A stretch of 64,000 bases of DNA from Crocinitomicaceae bacterium (GTDB taxonomy: Bacteria; Bacteroidota; Bacteroidia; Flavobacteriales_D; Crocinitomicaceae), in contig JAURMC010000014.1 of assembly GCA_030830895.1 (NCBI GenBank), forward strand, positions 186,001 through 250,000. Reading direction: 5' to 3'. Every line of letters starts with the position of its first letter. Within the stretch, counting starts at the first letter, position 1. The notes beneath the pieces were generated by a model. That model searched no databases, was not told the DNA's origin, and saw only the letters and a list, made by a program, of their open reading frames with translations. Positions 27,297-35,840 of the stretch are shown piece after piece. The position numbers and the translations under genes were made by a program.

Positions 27297-27328
27297 AAGG
27301 GGATTTTGACATTTTAGCCAAAATCCCC
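27293..27328 (-). terminator. Rho-independent terminator of the tRNA gene
   Basis: On the minus strand: GGGGATTTTG and its reverse complement (10-bp perfect stem) around a 10-nt loop, followed by TTTTAT. It starts 8 nt after the 3' end of the tRNA. Confidence 0.8.
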
Positions 27329-27335
27329 ACTTGGG

Positions 27336-27409
27336 TGGTCCCACCTGGGCTCGAACCAGGGACCACCTGATTATGAGTCAGGTGCTCTAACCAACTGAGC
27401 TATAGGACC
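27336..27409 (-). tRNA. tRNA with CAT anticodon (elongator Met or lysidine-modified Ile2)
   Basis: A 74-nt cloverleaf. Acceptor 5' GGTCCTA pairs with 3' TGGGACC (one T-G wobble); the D arm has AGCTCAGTTGGTTAGAGC, the anticodon arm CCTGA-CTCATAA-TCAGG with CAT, and the T arm CCTGG-TTCGAGC-CCAGG. The discriminator base is A and CCA is not encoded. The lack of an initiator-type mismatch at position 1-72 excludes fMet. Elongator Met and Ile2 cannot be separated by eye. Confidence 0.93.
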
Positions 27410-27493
27410 GATGTTACATTGCTGCAACGTTTTAAATATAATCTTTCGACAGAGTGCAAAAATAAGGATTTATCTATTCCTATGAAAGAGAAT

Positions 27494-27796
27494 TTAAATG
27501 AAAATAAATTTCTTTGTATCACATTGAAAAGCGACAAATTTTCCATGCTTCGCTACGCTGTAATCCAAACGGATTGCTTATTGAATTTTATTCCCCGGAT
27601 TTCCCTTCAGCCAATAATACCCAAAAAACACGGGTTTTTAAGCCGTGTAAATACACAAGTCACTTCCCGGGGGCATCGGATTGCTTTGTTTAAGTTGCTG
27701 GACATTCCATAAAACCCGATGATATCCTAATTTCGATAGCAACCGTTCAAGCATGTCTGCATGACCGTGGGTGTATCCGATGTTGTCGTAAAAACT
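27494..27796 (-). pseudogene. Metallophosphoesterase remnant with internal deletion
   Basis: Read on the minus strand. The 5' part gives FYDNIGYTHGHADMLERLL SKLGY, matching the N-terminus of Ser/Thr-phosphatase-like metallophosphoesterases (usual GDIHGHAD, here GYTHGHAD: the metal-binding Asp is Tyr). After a nonsense/frameshift the 3' part gives KPVFFGYYWLKGNP, then stop, then AIRLDYSVAKHGKFVAF, which matches the C-terminal region of the same family. The central ~200 codons with the other metal ligands are gone. Clearly dead. Confidence 0.7.
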
Positions 27797-27860
27797 GATT
27801 TTTTTTAGTGAAGATACATAACATCCTAACAATTATCTTATTTTCGTAAAAACTTATACC

Positions 27861-28073
27861 ATGGAAGAAAGAGACGTTGAAAAAACCTACACAAAAGAAG
27901 AGTTTGTAAGTAAATTAAGAAGACTAGCCGATTGCATTGAAAAAAATGAGAATTTTAGAATCTCCGTTGCAGGCGAGGCCATTTATGTTCCTGACGGCGC
28001 AACCTTTTCCATTGAGCACGAACGAAGCGAAGGCTCACACGAGCTCGAGTTTCAGGTTAAGTGGGGGGATTAA
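27861..28073 (+). CDS. amphi-Trp domain protein
   Basis: 70 residues, no signal peptide. The pattern FRISVAGEAIYVPDGATFSIEHERS...HELEFQVKW fits the small amphi-Trp domain (beta-rich, alternating hydrophobics ending in a Trp) found alone or in small proteins of unknown function. It lies 35 nt before the nine-gene membrane cassette on the same strand and may be its first gene. The function of the domain is not known to me. Confidence 0.8.
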   Translation: MEERDVEKTYTKEEFVSKLRRLADCIEKNENFRISVAGEAIYVPDGATFSIEHERSEGSHELEFQVKWGD

Positions 28074-28108
28074 GTTATATTTTGAAAGGTGAAATCGAAC
28101 AATATTGA

Positions 28109-29059
28109 ATGTCCGAAATATACATTTATTTAATTATTTTAATCGTTGCTGTTGTAATTCTCAACAGTAACCTCTCCTTTGGCGCTAAGCCAATTACAAA
28201 AAATCAAACCAATAACCTTTCGGTTATAGAACATTTAACCCAATTTGCTACTAAACAAAAAAACTACCGCCGTACTCCGCGTAATTTCGCATCTTTTGGA
28301 TACGCAGTTCACGGTAGAATTGTTGACGAAGATGTCTTTTTAGAATACAAATTCCCTCTGATTGGAAGTAAAGAATCTCAATTCACCATAAAGCTAAACG
28401 CTAAAACCACTTCTTCCACGGTTAGTAAATTTGGATGCAAAACAAGCTGTTTCGACCGAGAATCCGAGTCAACTTACAAATTACAATCAACCGACCACGA
28501 TTTTTTGTCTAAAAACATGAATAACGATGGGTTCTACTTTTTTGGTTTTGGTAAAAACGAATATGGAATTAATTATAACGAGGTAATTGGATTATCTGAC
28601 GAAATAAATTATTCGGTCGCTCGCTTTATCGAATCTGAATTACAAAAATTGGGGAAGGACACCTATGAAAACAGGGTTCGTGCTGCACTGCATTTTGTTC
28701 AATTTATTCCCTACGGTGTCCCTGATTTTGATGAGGGAGAAGATGCTTACTTCGGTTTGGCACTACCGCACGAAAGTTTAGCTATATCCTACAGTGATTG
28801 CGATAGTAAATCGACGATGTTTGCAGGAATTTTGCACCATTTGATATCTGAACAGAACATCGTTTTAGTGGACTGTATTATTGAAGGACAAGGGCATATG
28901 ATCACAGGAGTTGCGGGGGTTTATTTCCCTGGACAATATGTTACCCACCAAGGAAAAGACTTTTTGTTGATAGAAACAACCACACCAATAACTTTGGAAA
29001 ATCAACCAAGCAATAGATTTCAAGAAATTAATGTAGTTTCGATAAAACAACAAGAATAA
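28109..29059 (+). CDS. Membrane-anchored transglutaminase-like (cysteine-protease-fold) protein A
   Basis: 316 residues: one N-terminal membrane segment (about 5-23) acting as a signal anchor, then a periplasmic domain. The C-terminal half has a transglutaminase-like core: helix RAALHFVQFIPYGVPD (about 191-206), SYSDCDSKSTMF with the presumed nucleophile C231, EGQGHMITGV with H263, and LLIETTT with E289 in the place of the usual Asp. A Cys pair C110/C114 lies in the N-terminal beta region. It shares this plan with the protein at 34476. First gene of the nine-gene cassette, 1 nt before the next. Substrate unknown; peptide, isopeptide or peptidoglycan cross-link cleavage are all possible. Confidence 0.8.
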   Translation: MSEIYIYLIILIVAVVILNSNLSFGAKPITKNQTNNLSVIEHLTQFATKQKNYRRTPRNFASFGYAVHGRIVDEDVFLEYKFPLIGSKESQFTIKLNAKTTSSTVSKFGCKTSCFDRESESTYKLQSTDHDFLSKNMNNDGFYFFGFGKNEYGINYNEVIGLSDEINYSVARFIESELQKLGKDTYENRVRAALHFVQFIPYGVPDFDEGEDAYFGLALPHESLAISYSDCDSKSTMFAGILHHLISEQNIVLVDCIIEGQGHMITGVAGVYFPGQYVTHQGKDFLLIETTTPITLENQPSNRFQEINVVSIKQQE

Positions 29060-29060
29060 T

Positions 29061-29831
29061 ATGATTGAAAAAATTGCTGCATTAGGAGAACCATCGCTGT
29101 GGACCATTTTTTTGGTTTGCGCTTTGCTGATGGCTATTTTTCCATTTTGGAAACAGATAAAAAAGGCAATTCGAATTAAATTTTCAAATCAAAAAGCCGC
29201 GATTCATGATTTTTCTTGGCGCTTAGCACCAGACCATTATTTATTCACAGTTAAAGACAACGAATATTATCTACAGTCCAGTGGTAAACAATTTATCCTG
29301 GAGGGAGGCGCAATCATTCTTTCTTGGCATGTTACGGGGGCTTACCGTGTCGACATCCACCCCTTAGGGGACGATATCAAAGGAAACACAGCGGTAATCG
29401 CAGCAAAAAAAGAACGGAATCGTTTTATGTTAAGGGCCTACACGTTGGAAGGAAAATTAACCAAAGAGTTAGAGCTGAACCCCGCATTATTCCGGACCTT
29501 AGATACCTTTAATTTAAGCCAAGAACTTCATTTTAAACAGAAAAATAACAAACTAAGAACCAATGCGCTAAGCGAGAAGCGATGGATGCACGGCAAATAC
29601 AAACCCGGAAAAATGCAGCCTTTAGCTGCAATAAATACCCATAATATTCAACATAAGAATGCTCGATATTATTTCACAACATTATTAGATCGCTTGCGAT
29701 TTTTTAACCCTAACACAGACGCAAAATCTAATGTAATTACGTATATTAGCTTCAATAAAATTGTAAAAACTTTGCGATCAAACAACGCGAAATATAACCA
29801 AGCCCTAAATAGCCAACAAGAACCCCTTTAA
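29061..29831 (+). CDS. Single-pass membrane protein of unknown function
   Basis: 256 residues. One N-terminal membrane segment (about 13-31, WTIFLVCALLMAIFPFW) followed by a very basic region (KQIKKAIRIKF), so the C-terminal domain is probably cytoplasmic. Residues 45-150 look like a beta-sandwich (LSWHVTGAYRVDIHPLG..., NRFMLRAYTLEGKLTKEL); the rest is Lys/Asn-rich and likely flexible. No family recognised. Embedded in the cassette, 1 nt after the upstream stop and 12 nt before the DUF4407 gene. Confidence 0.75.
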   Translation: MIEKIAALGEPSLWTIFLVCALLMAIFPFWKQIKKAIRIKFSNQKAAIHDFSWRLAPDHYLFTVKDNEYYLQSSGKQFILEGGAIILSWHVTGAYRVDIHPLGDDIKGNTAVIAAKKERNRFMLRAYTLEGKLTKELELNPALFRTLDTFNLSQELHFKQKNNKLRTNALSEKRWMHGKYKPGKMQPLAAINTHNIQHKNARYYFTTLLDRLRFFNPNTDAKSNVITYISFNKIVKTLRSNNAKYNQALNSQQEPL

Positions 29832-29843
29832 AACAAGAACACT

Positions 29844-31238
29844 ATGAGTCAGAATAAAAATTCCATTGGGATGAATGAATTGGTAGATTACCAAAAGAAA
29901 AATTATGGGAAAACCATGGACCGCATTATGAAGTTTCTCTGGAAATGCGGAGGTGCTGATGCGCAAATCTTACAGTATGCTCCATATGCAGATCATATCA
30001 AGGCGGCAGGAATTGGAGGGGTAGTTCTTGCAACCACTGTCATGGCAATGATCGCTATGGGCTTTGCCATGCATACCATATTTGGAGAAAACACCAAAAA
30101 TGGGCATGAAGGTAATTGGCTTGTAACCATCCCTGCCGCTTTGGTTTGGGGATTAATCATCTTTAACCTCGACCGTTTCATTGTTTCCACGGTGAAAGGT
30201 GACGGTACCGAAAAAATCACTTGGGGTGAATGGGGAGCTATGTTACCCCGACTCTTTATGGCAGTCATTATTGGTCTTACCATTTCTGCACCGCTTGAGA
30301 CGCACATTTTTGAGAAAGAGATTAATAGGGAATGGGGTGAAGTTCAATATAAAAAATCACAGAATAGAGCTGACCAAGTTGAAGGTATTTACGATACACG
30401 AATCAACGAAATTAAAGCTAAACTGGCGAAAAATGATAGTATATATATGTCAAATAAAGTAATATTCGATTCTCTAAGCAATCAAATAAACGATTTACAA
30501 GCTGGTGTTGGCGTATATCGAGGTCAACCATGTGATTTAGGCCCTGGATGCCCAAAGCATGGAGAAATGTATGGCTCCAAAAAAAATGCTGAATTGATTA
30601 TGATTCAATCGAAAACCAGTAGAGAAAATTCTGAGAAAGAACTTGCAAAGCTACTTGAGGAAAAGGATAGCGAAAAAAAGGCACAAATGGATTCAATTAG
30701 AGCGCAATTACCTGGTTTTTTAGACCAATTAATGATGCTCGAAAATTTATCATCTCACGGTGAAACTTATAATCCTGTTGATCCTGCGACCAAGAAGCCA
30801 AAGATTGACCCAGAAACAAACCAACCTGTAATGGAAGAACTTTACGGTGCAGCTTGGGGCCCCATCTGGTTAGTCCGTTTATTGTTCATGATTGTTGAAA
30901 TTGCACCGGTCATATTTAAGTTTATGATATGGGATTCTTCTTATGACTATATGAAGGACAATGTTGCCCAAATTCTCGAAGCGAAACAAGGCATTTCTTT
31001 GGAGTCGTTTCCAGATGAGAACAACAATACGCATAGAATTCGTAAAAACTACAACGCAGAACGTATCGTAGAAGTCGCTAAGCGGCAAAATGAACTCGAG
31101 AAAGAGAATGCCATTCATGCGATTACCTTGTATGCAGAGCAAGAACGTAAAGACATCGAGGAAAATCCGGATGCTTTTGTTCAGAATCAGGATAACACCG
31201 TTGATTCCGACGATCTTGAATCCTCACCAAACGCGTAA
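29844..31238 (+). CDS. DUF4407 domain membrane protein
   Basis: 464 residues. The opening (MDRIMKFLWKCGGADAQILQYAPY) and IIFNLDRFIVSTV / ISAPLETHIFEKEI segments match DUF4407. Membrane segments lie at about 55-78, 92-112, 134-155 and 337-361. Between the third and fourth is a ~180-residue loop, predicted outside the inner membrane, with coiled-coil helices and a GQPCDLGPGCPKHGE Cys pair (C230, C236). The C-terminal ~100 residues are cytoplasmic, charged and helical. Function of DUF4407 is not established. Central gene of the cassette. Confidence 0.88.
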   Translation: MSQNKNSIGMNELVDYQKKNYGKTMDRIMKFLWKCGGADAQILQYAPYADHIKAAGIGGVVLATTVMAMIAMGFAMHTIFGENTKNGHEGNWLVTIPAALVWGLIIFNLDRFIVSTVKGDGTEKITWGEWGAMLPRLFMAVIIGLTISAPLETHIFEKEINREWGEVQYKKSQNRADQVEGIYDTRINEIKAKLAKNDSIYMSNKVIFDSLSNQINDLQAGVGVYRGQPCDLGPGCPKHGEMYGSKKNAELIMIQSKTSRENSEKELAKLLEEKDSEKKAQMDSIRAQLPGFLDQLMMLENLSSHGETYNPVDPATKKPKIDPETNQPVMEELYGAAWGPIWLVRLLFMIVEIAPVIFKFMIWDSSYDYMKDNVAQILEAKQGISLESFPDENNNTHRIRKNYNAERIVEVAKRQNELEKENAIHAITLYAEQERKDIEENPDAFVQNQDNTVDSDDLESSPNA

Positions 31239-31252
31239 GAAAATCCTGCTGA

Positions 31253-32368
31253 ATGGCCGGAGAGTTGGTTGTATACGGAACGTTTCGTGGTCGGTTTAAA
31301 ACAGACCAAGTTCTTCCATTAGGGAGCCAAGAAGCCTTTCCGAAAGATTTAACCAATAAAGTACAAGTGTACAGTGGTACCCTAGAAGACACTGTGTTTG
31401 AACATGAATATAAACCCGAGAAGCATCGGGTGCTCTCCTCATTTGTATTATCCAACGTTCCAAATATCGAAATCGTTGGAAATCAGAGCAAAAATGCGCA
31501 ATTTGCTGATACACGGGTCTATGACTTTACACAGTTAGTTATTATTAGACCAGTAATAGAACTCACCTTTCCTATGAACGGGGGCACCTATGGCGAAGTA
31601 AGTGGAATGGCCTATGGTAAAACCGCAGATCGTCCTCGGATTTCTAAACTAGATCCTCCCGACCCCCCAACAGTAACCGGAGCAAATAATAATGGAAATA
31701 ATACGGGGAGTGCTGCGGGTAATAATGGGTTCAATGACCAATCACAAATTGGTGATTTGGTAAATCGCACTCAGGAAGGCTGTAATACACTTTTTACTGG
31801 TTGTATTGCAAATTTTTGGCGCATTCTCGGGTATCTACTACTGCTACTTTTTCTTTGGTGGTTAATCAAGGCTTGCTCATCCATGGCTTCAGGCAACGAT
31901 TGCCGAGAAAGGGATCAGAATGAATTAATTCTTAAAGAAGAACAGAAACTTCGAGATTCATTGAGACATATTTATGAAGGTAATTTAGAACAAGCCTTGG
32001 CAAATATTAATAAAGTTTATTTTTACCGCAACAGCGACGAAATTCACAACTATTCACTTGGTGATAATGGAAGTTTGAAGCGATTGATTTATCTCTTGCA
32101 AGTGTATGAGGATAAGTCTTTCTATTTAATTGGAAACTATTCTGGAGCGGGAGTTGAAAACGCCTCATTGCATTTAGATTCAATGCGCGCCATCAAAATT
32201 CGCGATGTAATGATGATGAATGGAATCGCTGCAAATCGCTTGGAAATAATCAATAAAGCCGATAAAGAACCTATAGATCAAGCCATTATTTATCCCTATA
32301 TGTTGCCAGATTATTCATTGCAATATTACAACAGAAATATGCGGGTAGAAATAACAGTAAAAAAATAA
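31253..32368 (+). CDS. Single-pass protein: cytoplasmic N-domain, Asn/Gly linker, TM, OmpA-like C-domain
   Basis: 371 residues, no signal peptide. An N-terminal beta domain (about 5-125) is followed by a Pro/Asn/Gly linker (133-165), a GCNT motif (177-180), a membrane segment (189-207) and a Cys (208). After a helical stalk comes an OmpA/MotB-like domain (about 254-371): KVYFYRNSDEI, then SMRAIKIRDVMMMNGIAANRLEI and RNMRVEITVKK. Such domains usually bind peptidoglycan, but the canonical TD..GxxxxNxxLSxxRA residues are only partly kept. N-in topology leaves the first domain in the cytoplasm. Its N-domain and TM resemble the next gene, so the two are paralogs with different C-domains. Confidence 0.78.
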   Translation: MAGELVVYGTFRGRFKTDQVLPLGSQEAFPKDLTNKVQVYSGTLEDTVFEHEYKPEKHRVLSSFVLSNVPNIEIVGNQSKNAQFADTRVYDFTQLVIIRPVIELTFPMNGGTYGEVSGMAYGKTADRPRISKLDPPDPPTVTGANNNGNNTGSAAGNNGFNDQSQIGDLVNRTQEGCNTLFTGCIANFWRILGYLLLLLFLWWLIKACSSMASGNDCRERDQNELILKEEQKLRDSLRHIYEGNLEQALANINKVYFYRNSDEIHNYSLGDNGSLKRLIYLLQVYEDKSFYLIGNYSGAGVENASLHLDSMRAIKIRDVMMMNGIAANRLEIINKADKEPIDQAIIYPYMLPDYSLQYYNRNMRVEITVKK

Positions 32369-32369
32369 G

Positions 32370-33509
32370 ATGTCGAGCCTAGGTAAATACTTTGTTAAAG
32401 GTCATTTTGTAGGACAATTCACTACAAATCAAGATAAAGTATTATCTGCCGGCCATCCGTTACCGGAAGGGGACGAACATCAAGTGAACATCTATCGTGG
32501 AATTATAGATCAACCGAACCAAATTGAGGTTGAAGAATTTAACAATGCTCATGGATTCTACAACTTCTGGGAAGTTAATAACATTCAAATAAATAAGTCA
32601 TCCGCTTGGCCCATTGAGAATGATCGGATTTTTTCGATGAATCATTTGAAAATGAACAATGTTGAAATTAGTAACGTAACTACAAGCGACGGGAAAACGA
32701 GAGGAGAAATACGAGGAGATATTATTGCATCAGTCTCCGAGTTGCCATTTGAAAAGAGCGAGGGGAAACCATATAACCCGGGAAAATCAGCAAAACCGTT
32801 CAATGTTGACGACAATAATCAATCTAATGGTTCGGGTGATAATGTTGGTGGAAATTCAGGAAATCAGAACGGAGATGGTTCAGGAACCGGGGGACCAAAT
32901 AATCCCGGTGGTAATAATCCAGGCTGTCTCGATTTCGGGAACAAACTCCCGCAATTTCGAAGCGGCTGCAATACCAAATGGTCGCGATGGCTACTCTATT
33001 TACTCTTGATTTTATTATTGCTTTATCTTTTGGCTACGTGTACACAAATTGGAAAGAACATATATTGTAAAATTGATAATTGGAAAATAAAAAAAGAACT
33101 AAAATTCGTAAACGCGGAAATCGATACCCTTCGTACCCGGATCAACCAAACCTTACCCGTAGCAGAACCTTGTGGGAATAAAATTGATCATAATGGGACA
33201 AATGAATTTTGGGATCATCGATACAACATTGGTATACAGGATGGTACGGTATCAATATTTTTTGATGCGGTTCATATACCTGATAGGTTAGAAGTGATAT
33301 ACGATGGTAAATTGGTTGCTCAGACAAACGATAAATCAATAAATGGTTATCCAGAATTAAATGGCAAAGGCTTTCAACAAGATAGCATAACCTTATATTT
33401 TCCATATAAGTATGATAAAACTAAGCCCACCGAACTACTTCTTCGGGTAATTCCAAACAAAGATGATGATGGAACTGAATGGCACATTGACTTATCCTGC
33501 CCACGATGA
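32370..33509 (+). CDS. Paralogous single-pass protein with different C-terminal beta domain
   Basis: 379 residues. The N-domain (about 7-130) aligns with that of the preceding protein (VKGHFVGQFTTNQDKVLSAG vs its VYGTFRGRFKTDQVLPLG; later RGEIRGD vs YGEVSGM). Then a Asn/Gly/Ser-rich linker (149-187), the shared GCNT motif (199-202), a Leu-rich membrane segment (206-222) and a Cys (C224). The C-terminal part (about 266-379) is beta-rich, with a final Cys (LSCPR), and is not OmpA-like; family unknown. It starts 1 nt after the upstream stop and overlaps the next gene by 4 nt. Confidence 0.75.
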   Translation: MSSLGKYFVKGHFVGQFTTNQDKVLSAGHPLPEGDEHQVNIYRGIIDQPNQIEVEEFNNAHGFYNFWEVNNIQINKSSAWPIENDRIFSMNHLKMNNVEISNVTTSDGKTRGEIRGDIIASVSELPFEKSEGKPYNPGKSAKPFNVDDNNQSNGSGDNVGGNSGNQNGDGSGTGGPNNPGGNNPGCLDFGNKLPQFRSGCNTKWSRWLLYLLLILLLLYLLATCTQIGKNIYCKIDNWKIKKELKFVNAEIDTLRTRINQTLPVAEPCGNKIDHNGTNEFWDHRYNIGIQDGTVSIFFDAVHIPDRLEVIYDGKLVAQTNDKSINGYPELNGKGFQQDSITLYFPYKYDKTKPTELLLRVIPNKDDDGTEWHIDLSCPR

Positions 33510-34486
33510 ATTTAGGTAAATATATATTCGGAGTCAGGGAGGAGTACTTTGCGAAGGTAAGCACCAAGGAAAAGGAACGTCAATTTCTTGTGTTCAACAA
33601 CCTTACCCTCATGTATTTTATCCTTGTTGGATTCACAATTTTATCAGGATTTGTTTTCGGACTTATGATTTTCAATAACATCTTGCTAGCCATAGGAATT
33701 AGTCTTTTTTTAGGAGCCATTTGCTTTGTTTTATTATTGCTGGTCTTTTATCTGAACATGACCACCAATTATCAGGGCCTTTATTTAACCATGACCAATA
33801 TGGAGCCTTTGTTCGAAACTCATTACGATGAGGATTTAAAAGGGCTTTCCGATGAACGAGCACTAGAAATGGTAGCTAATGAAAAACAAAAATTACGTGA
33901 AACAAATCAACAGGCCACCTTCGATCATTTTCATTTATCGAGCGTAGTTACCTCAGCGGTTAAAGTTATTTTAATTCTAATCATTTCAGCCATGGTTGCG
34001 AATGCCATGGAGTTTGTTTTCTTTAGAAGTTCTTTGAATGAATCCCTACACAAAATCAAAAGTGACCCTACAATTATTGCTTGTGCTAACGCGAAAGAAT
34101 CTGAGCACAACGATGAATTGAATCGAAAAATAGGATTAGCTAATTGGACTTTGAAGATGTTAGAACCTAATCCAGGAGAGTCTTTCTTGTTTATTGATTC
34201 CCAGTCTTTTTTACTTTCATATCAAGTACTTGAAATGAGTTTAGGTCCTTGGAAGGTACTGTTAGATATTGCATTTGCTTTGTTGTTCTTGACCCCTTTC
34301 ATTCTCCTAAGGAAAAGTAATGAATATGCGGGTGGGATATTTCTAAAAGAGGCTGCGCTCATTGATATTGCACATTCTTACATGTTTTTTTTATTAGCCG
34401 AACGAGAGCGTCAGAAGATCAAGGAAGAAATAGCATTAAATTACGACTACTCAGAATTATTAAAGAAACCAACGGATGAAGCGTAA
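33506..34486 (+). CDS. Four-TM membrane protein with long extracytoplasmic loop
   Basis: 326 residues. Membrane segments at about 33-54, 57-82, 147-172 and 249-267. A charged coiled-coil-like stretch lies between TM2 and TM3 (cytoplasmic) and a ~75-residue loop between TM3 and TM4 (extracytoplasmic). The arrangement recalls the DUF4407 protein of the same operon in layout, though sequence similarity is not evident by eye. The C-terminus is a basic/acidic helix. Overlaps both neighbours by 4 and 11 nt, arguing for coupled translation. Confidence 0.75.
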   Translation: MNLGKYIFGVREEYFAKVSTKEKERQFLVFNNLTLMYFILVGFTILSGFVFGLMIFNNILLAIGISLFLGAICFVLLLLVFYLNMTTNYQGLYLTMTNMEPLFETHYDEDLKGLSDERALEMVANEKQKLRETNQQATFDHFHLSSVVTSAVKVILILIISAMVANAMEFVFFRSSLNESLHKIKSDPTIIACANAKESEHNDELNRKIGLANWTLKMLEPNPGESFLFIDSQSFLLSYQVLEMSLGPWKVLLDIAFALLFLTPFILLRKSNEYAGGIFLKEAALIDIAHSYMFFLLAERERQKIKEEIALNYDYSELLKKPTDEA

Positions 34487-35345
34487 TTTTTTTGATATAA
34501 GTAACCTTGTGTTTTGGATTTTATTAATCCTGATTGGCGTATTCATTCTTCCATTTTTAAAAGAACCACTATATGACGAGGATCGTGTAAAGGAATGGGT
34601 AACACTTTTTGATACAATTCAACCTATACCACAAAATGATACGCTGGTAGTTATTGACTCTAGCGGTACCACAATAGACACGCTACAATATGCATTTAAG
34701 GTTTGGGATTGGCACGATTTCGATGGGAATTGGCATAGTATAAAATTTAAATATCCGGTTGGTTCATTACAAGAAGCTACGATGAATAGGGCTTCAAGCT
34801 TTTCATATGACCCACTGTACGAGCATGATAAACCAATCCTGAATGATCTCATTGTACAAATGAAAAAGCACATCGACACGAAAAATTTATCATACATGGA
34901 TGCTTTAGAATATGTGTGTTCTTCAGTTCAAGACATTCCTTATACTCTCGTACTCGATGACCCTAACGGTTGCCCTTGTGAACAGCCGTTTGGTTCATTT
35001 TCAGGAAATTGTCGGGTTCAATCAAACGGGGATGGCTGTTGTGAGGGTGTTGGACCATTTGGTGTATATTCACCTTTTGAATTTGTTTATTATGAAACAG
35101 GTGATTGCGATACGCGAGCACTACTAACTTTCACTATTCTAAAGGAAATAGGGTTCGATGTGGCTGTAATGGTTAGCCGTTCTGAAGGTCATTCTGTACT
35201 TGGAATTGCAAACATTGGTAAATTTGGAGATTCATATGGTAAAAATGCCTATGGAAAAAAATATTATTTATGGGAATTAACCTCTAAGTCTTGGAGATTT
35301 GGTCAAGGAGTTAGCGGTAATGACTGGAAGGCAGCGTTAGAATAG
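34476..35345 (+). CDS. Membrane-anchored transglutaminase-like (cysteine-protease-fold) protein B
   Basis: 289 residues. N-terminal signal anchor (about 9-26). The core repeats the plan of protein A at 28109: helix ALEYVCSSVQDIPYTL (143-158), YYETGDCDTRALLTF with C211, SEGHSVLGI with H239, and YLWELTS with E267 replacing the usual Asp. Between the helix and the nucleophile is a Cys-rich insert, with C166, C168, C179, C188 and C189, that may bind metal or form disulfides. Predicted periplasmic. It overlaps the upstream gene by 11 nt and is followed by two small membrane proteins. Confidence 0.8.
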   Translation: MKRNFFDISNLVFWILLILIGVFILPFLKEPLYDEDRVKEWVTLFDTIQPIPQNDTLVVIDSSGTTIDTLQYAFKVWDWHDFDGNWHSIKFKYPVGSLQEATMNRASSFSYDPLYEHDKPILNDLIVQMKKHIDTKNLSYMDALEYVCSSVQDIPYTLVLDDPNGCPCEQPFGSFSGNCRVQSNGDGCCEGVGPFGVYSPFEFVYYETGDCDTRALLTFTILKEIGFDVAVMVSRSEGHSVLGIANIGKFGDSYGKNAYGKKYYLWELTSKSWRFGQGVSGNDWKAALE

Positions 35346-35366
35346 TAATTTTTAAAAATTAAGTTT

Positions 35367-35840
35367 ATGAAAGAGTTTTTGAATATTTTATTGTTATTGA
35401 TTTTGGGCATTATCTATGTTGTCTCGTTTACAAAGGTTATTTCTTCCTTTCTGAATAAAATTGTACAGCAAAGAAACAATGCAATCATTGCCTTGTACCT
35501 TGCCGCTATTGGTTCTGCGGGGGTTATTTTAATTGATATTTCCAAAATAATTACGGATGCGTTTATCTTTTTCTATGAGGCCGGAAATATTGGAAAGTCC
35601 ATTGGTTATACCGCATTATTCTTCATCGGAGCATGGGTATATTCCCTGGCTCAGTTTCATTTAAGTTTCTTTTTGGTTTCCCTCTTGTCAAAAGAAAATG
35701 AAAAAATCCAATTGAATAATAACAATTTAGAAATTGCTTTAGTGCATGGGATAGTTCTTATTATTTTATCCTTCTTAGTAGGACCTGCGTTAAGTACTTT
35801 CGCATCAAGCTTTATCCCATATCCAGAACTCCCATTTTAA
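35367..35840 (+). CDS. Small four-TM membrane protein
   Basis: 157 residues, about four membrane segments (approx. 5-25, 40-60, 78-105, 124-147), Ile/Leu/Phe-rich, no catalytic motif seen. The gene directly abuts the next one (0 nt), and the two products are similar in size and topology, so they may be a heteromeric pair. Some resemblance to DUF350-type small membrane proteins by size only; I would not assign it. Confidence 0.65.
   Translation: MKEFLNILLLLILGIIYVVSFTKVISSFLNKIVQQRNNAIIALYLAAIGSAGVILIDISKIITDAFIFFYEAGNIGKSIGYTALFFIGAWVYSLAQFHLSFFLVSLLSKENEKIQLNNNNLEIALVHGIVLIILSFLVGPALSTFASSFIPYPELPF

Noticed and set aside
27419-27712. 97-residue plus-strand frame
   Set aside because: It is antisense to the metallophosphoesterase remnant, starts with TTG-like codons and has no protein-like pattern.
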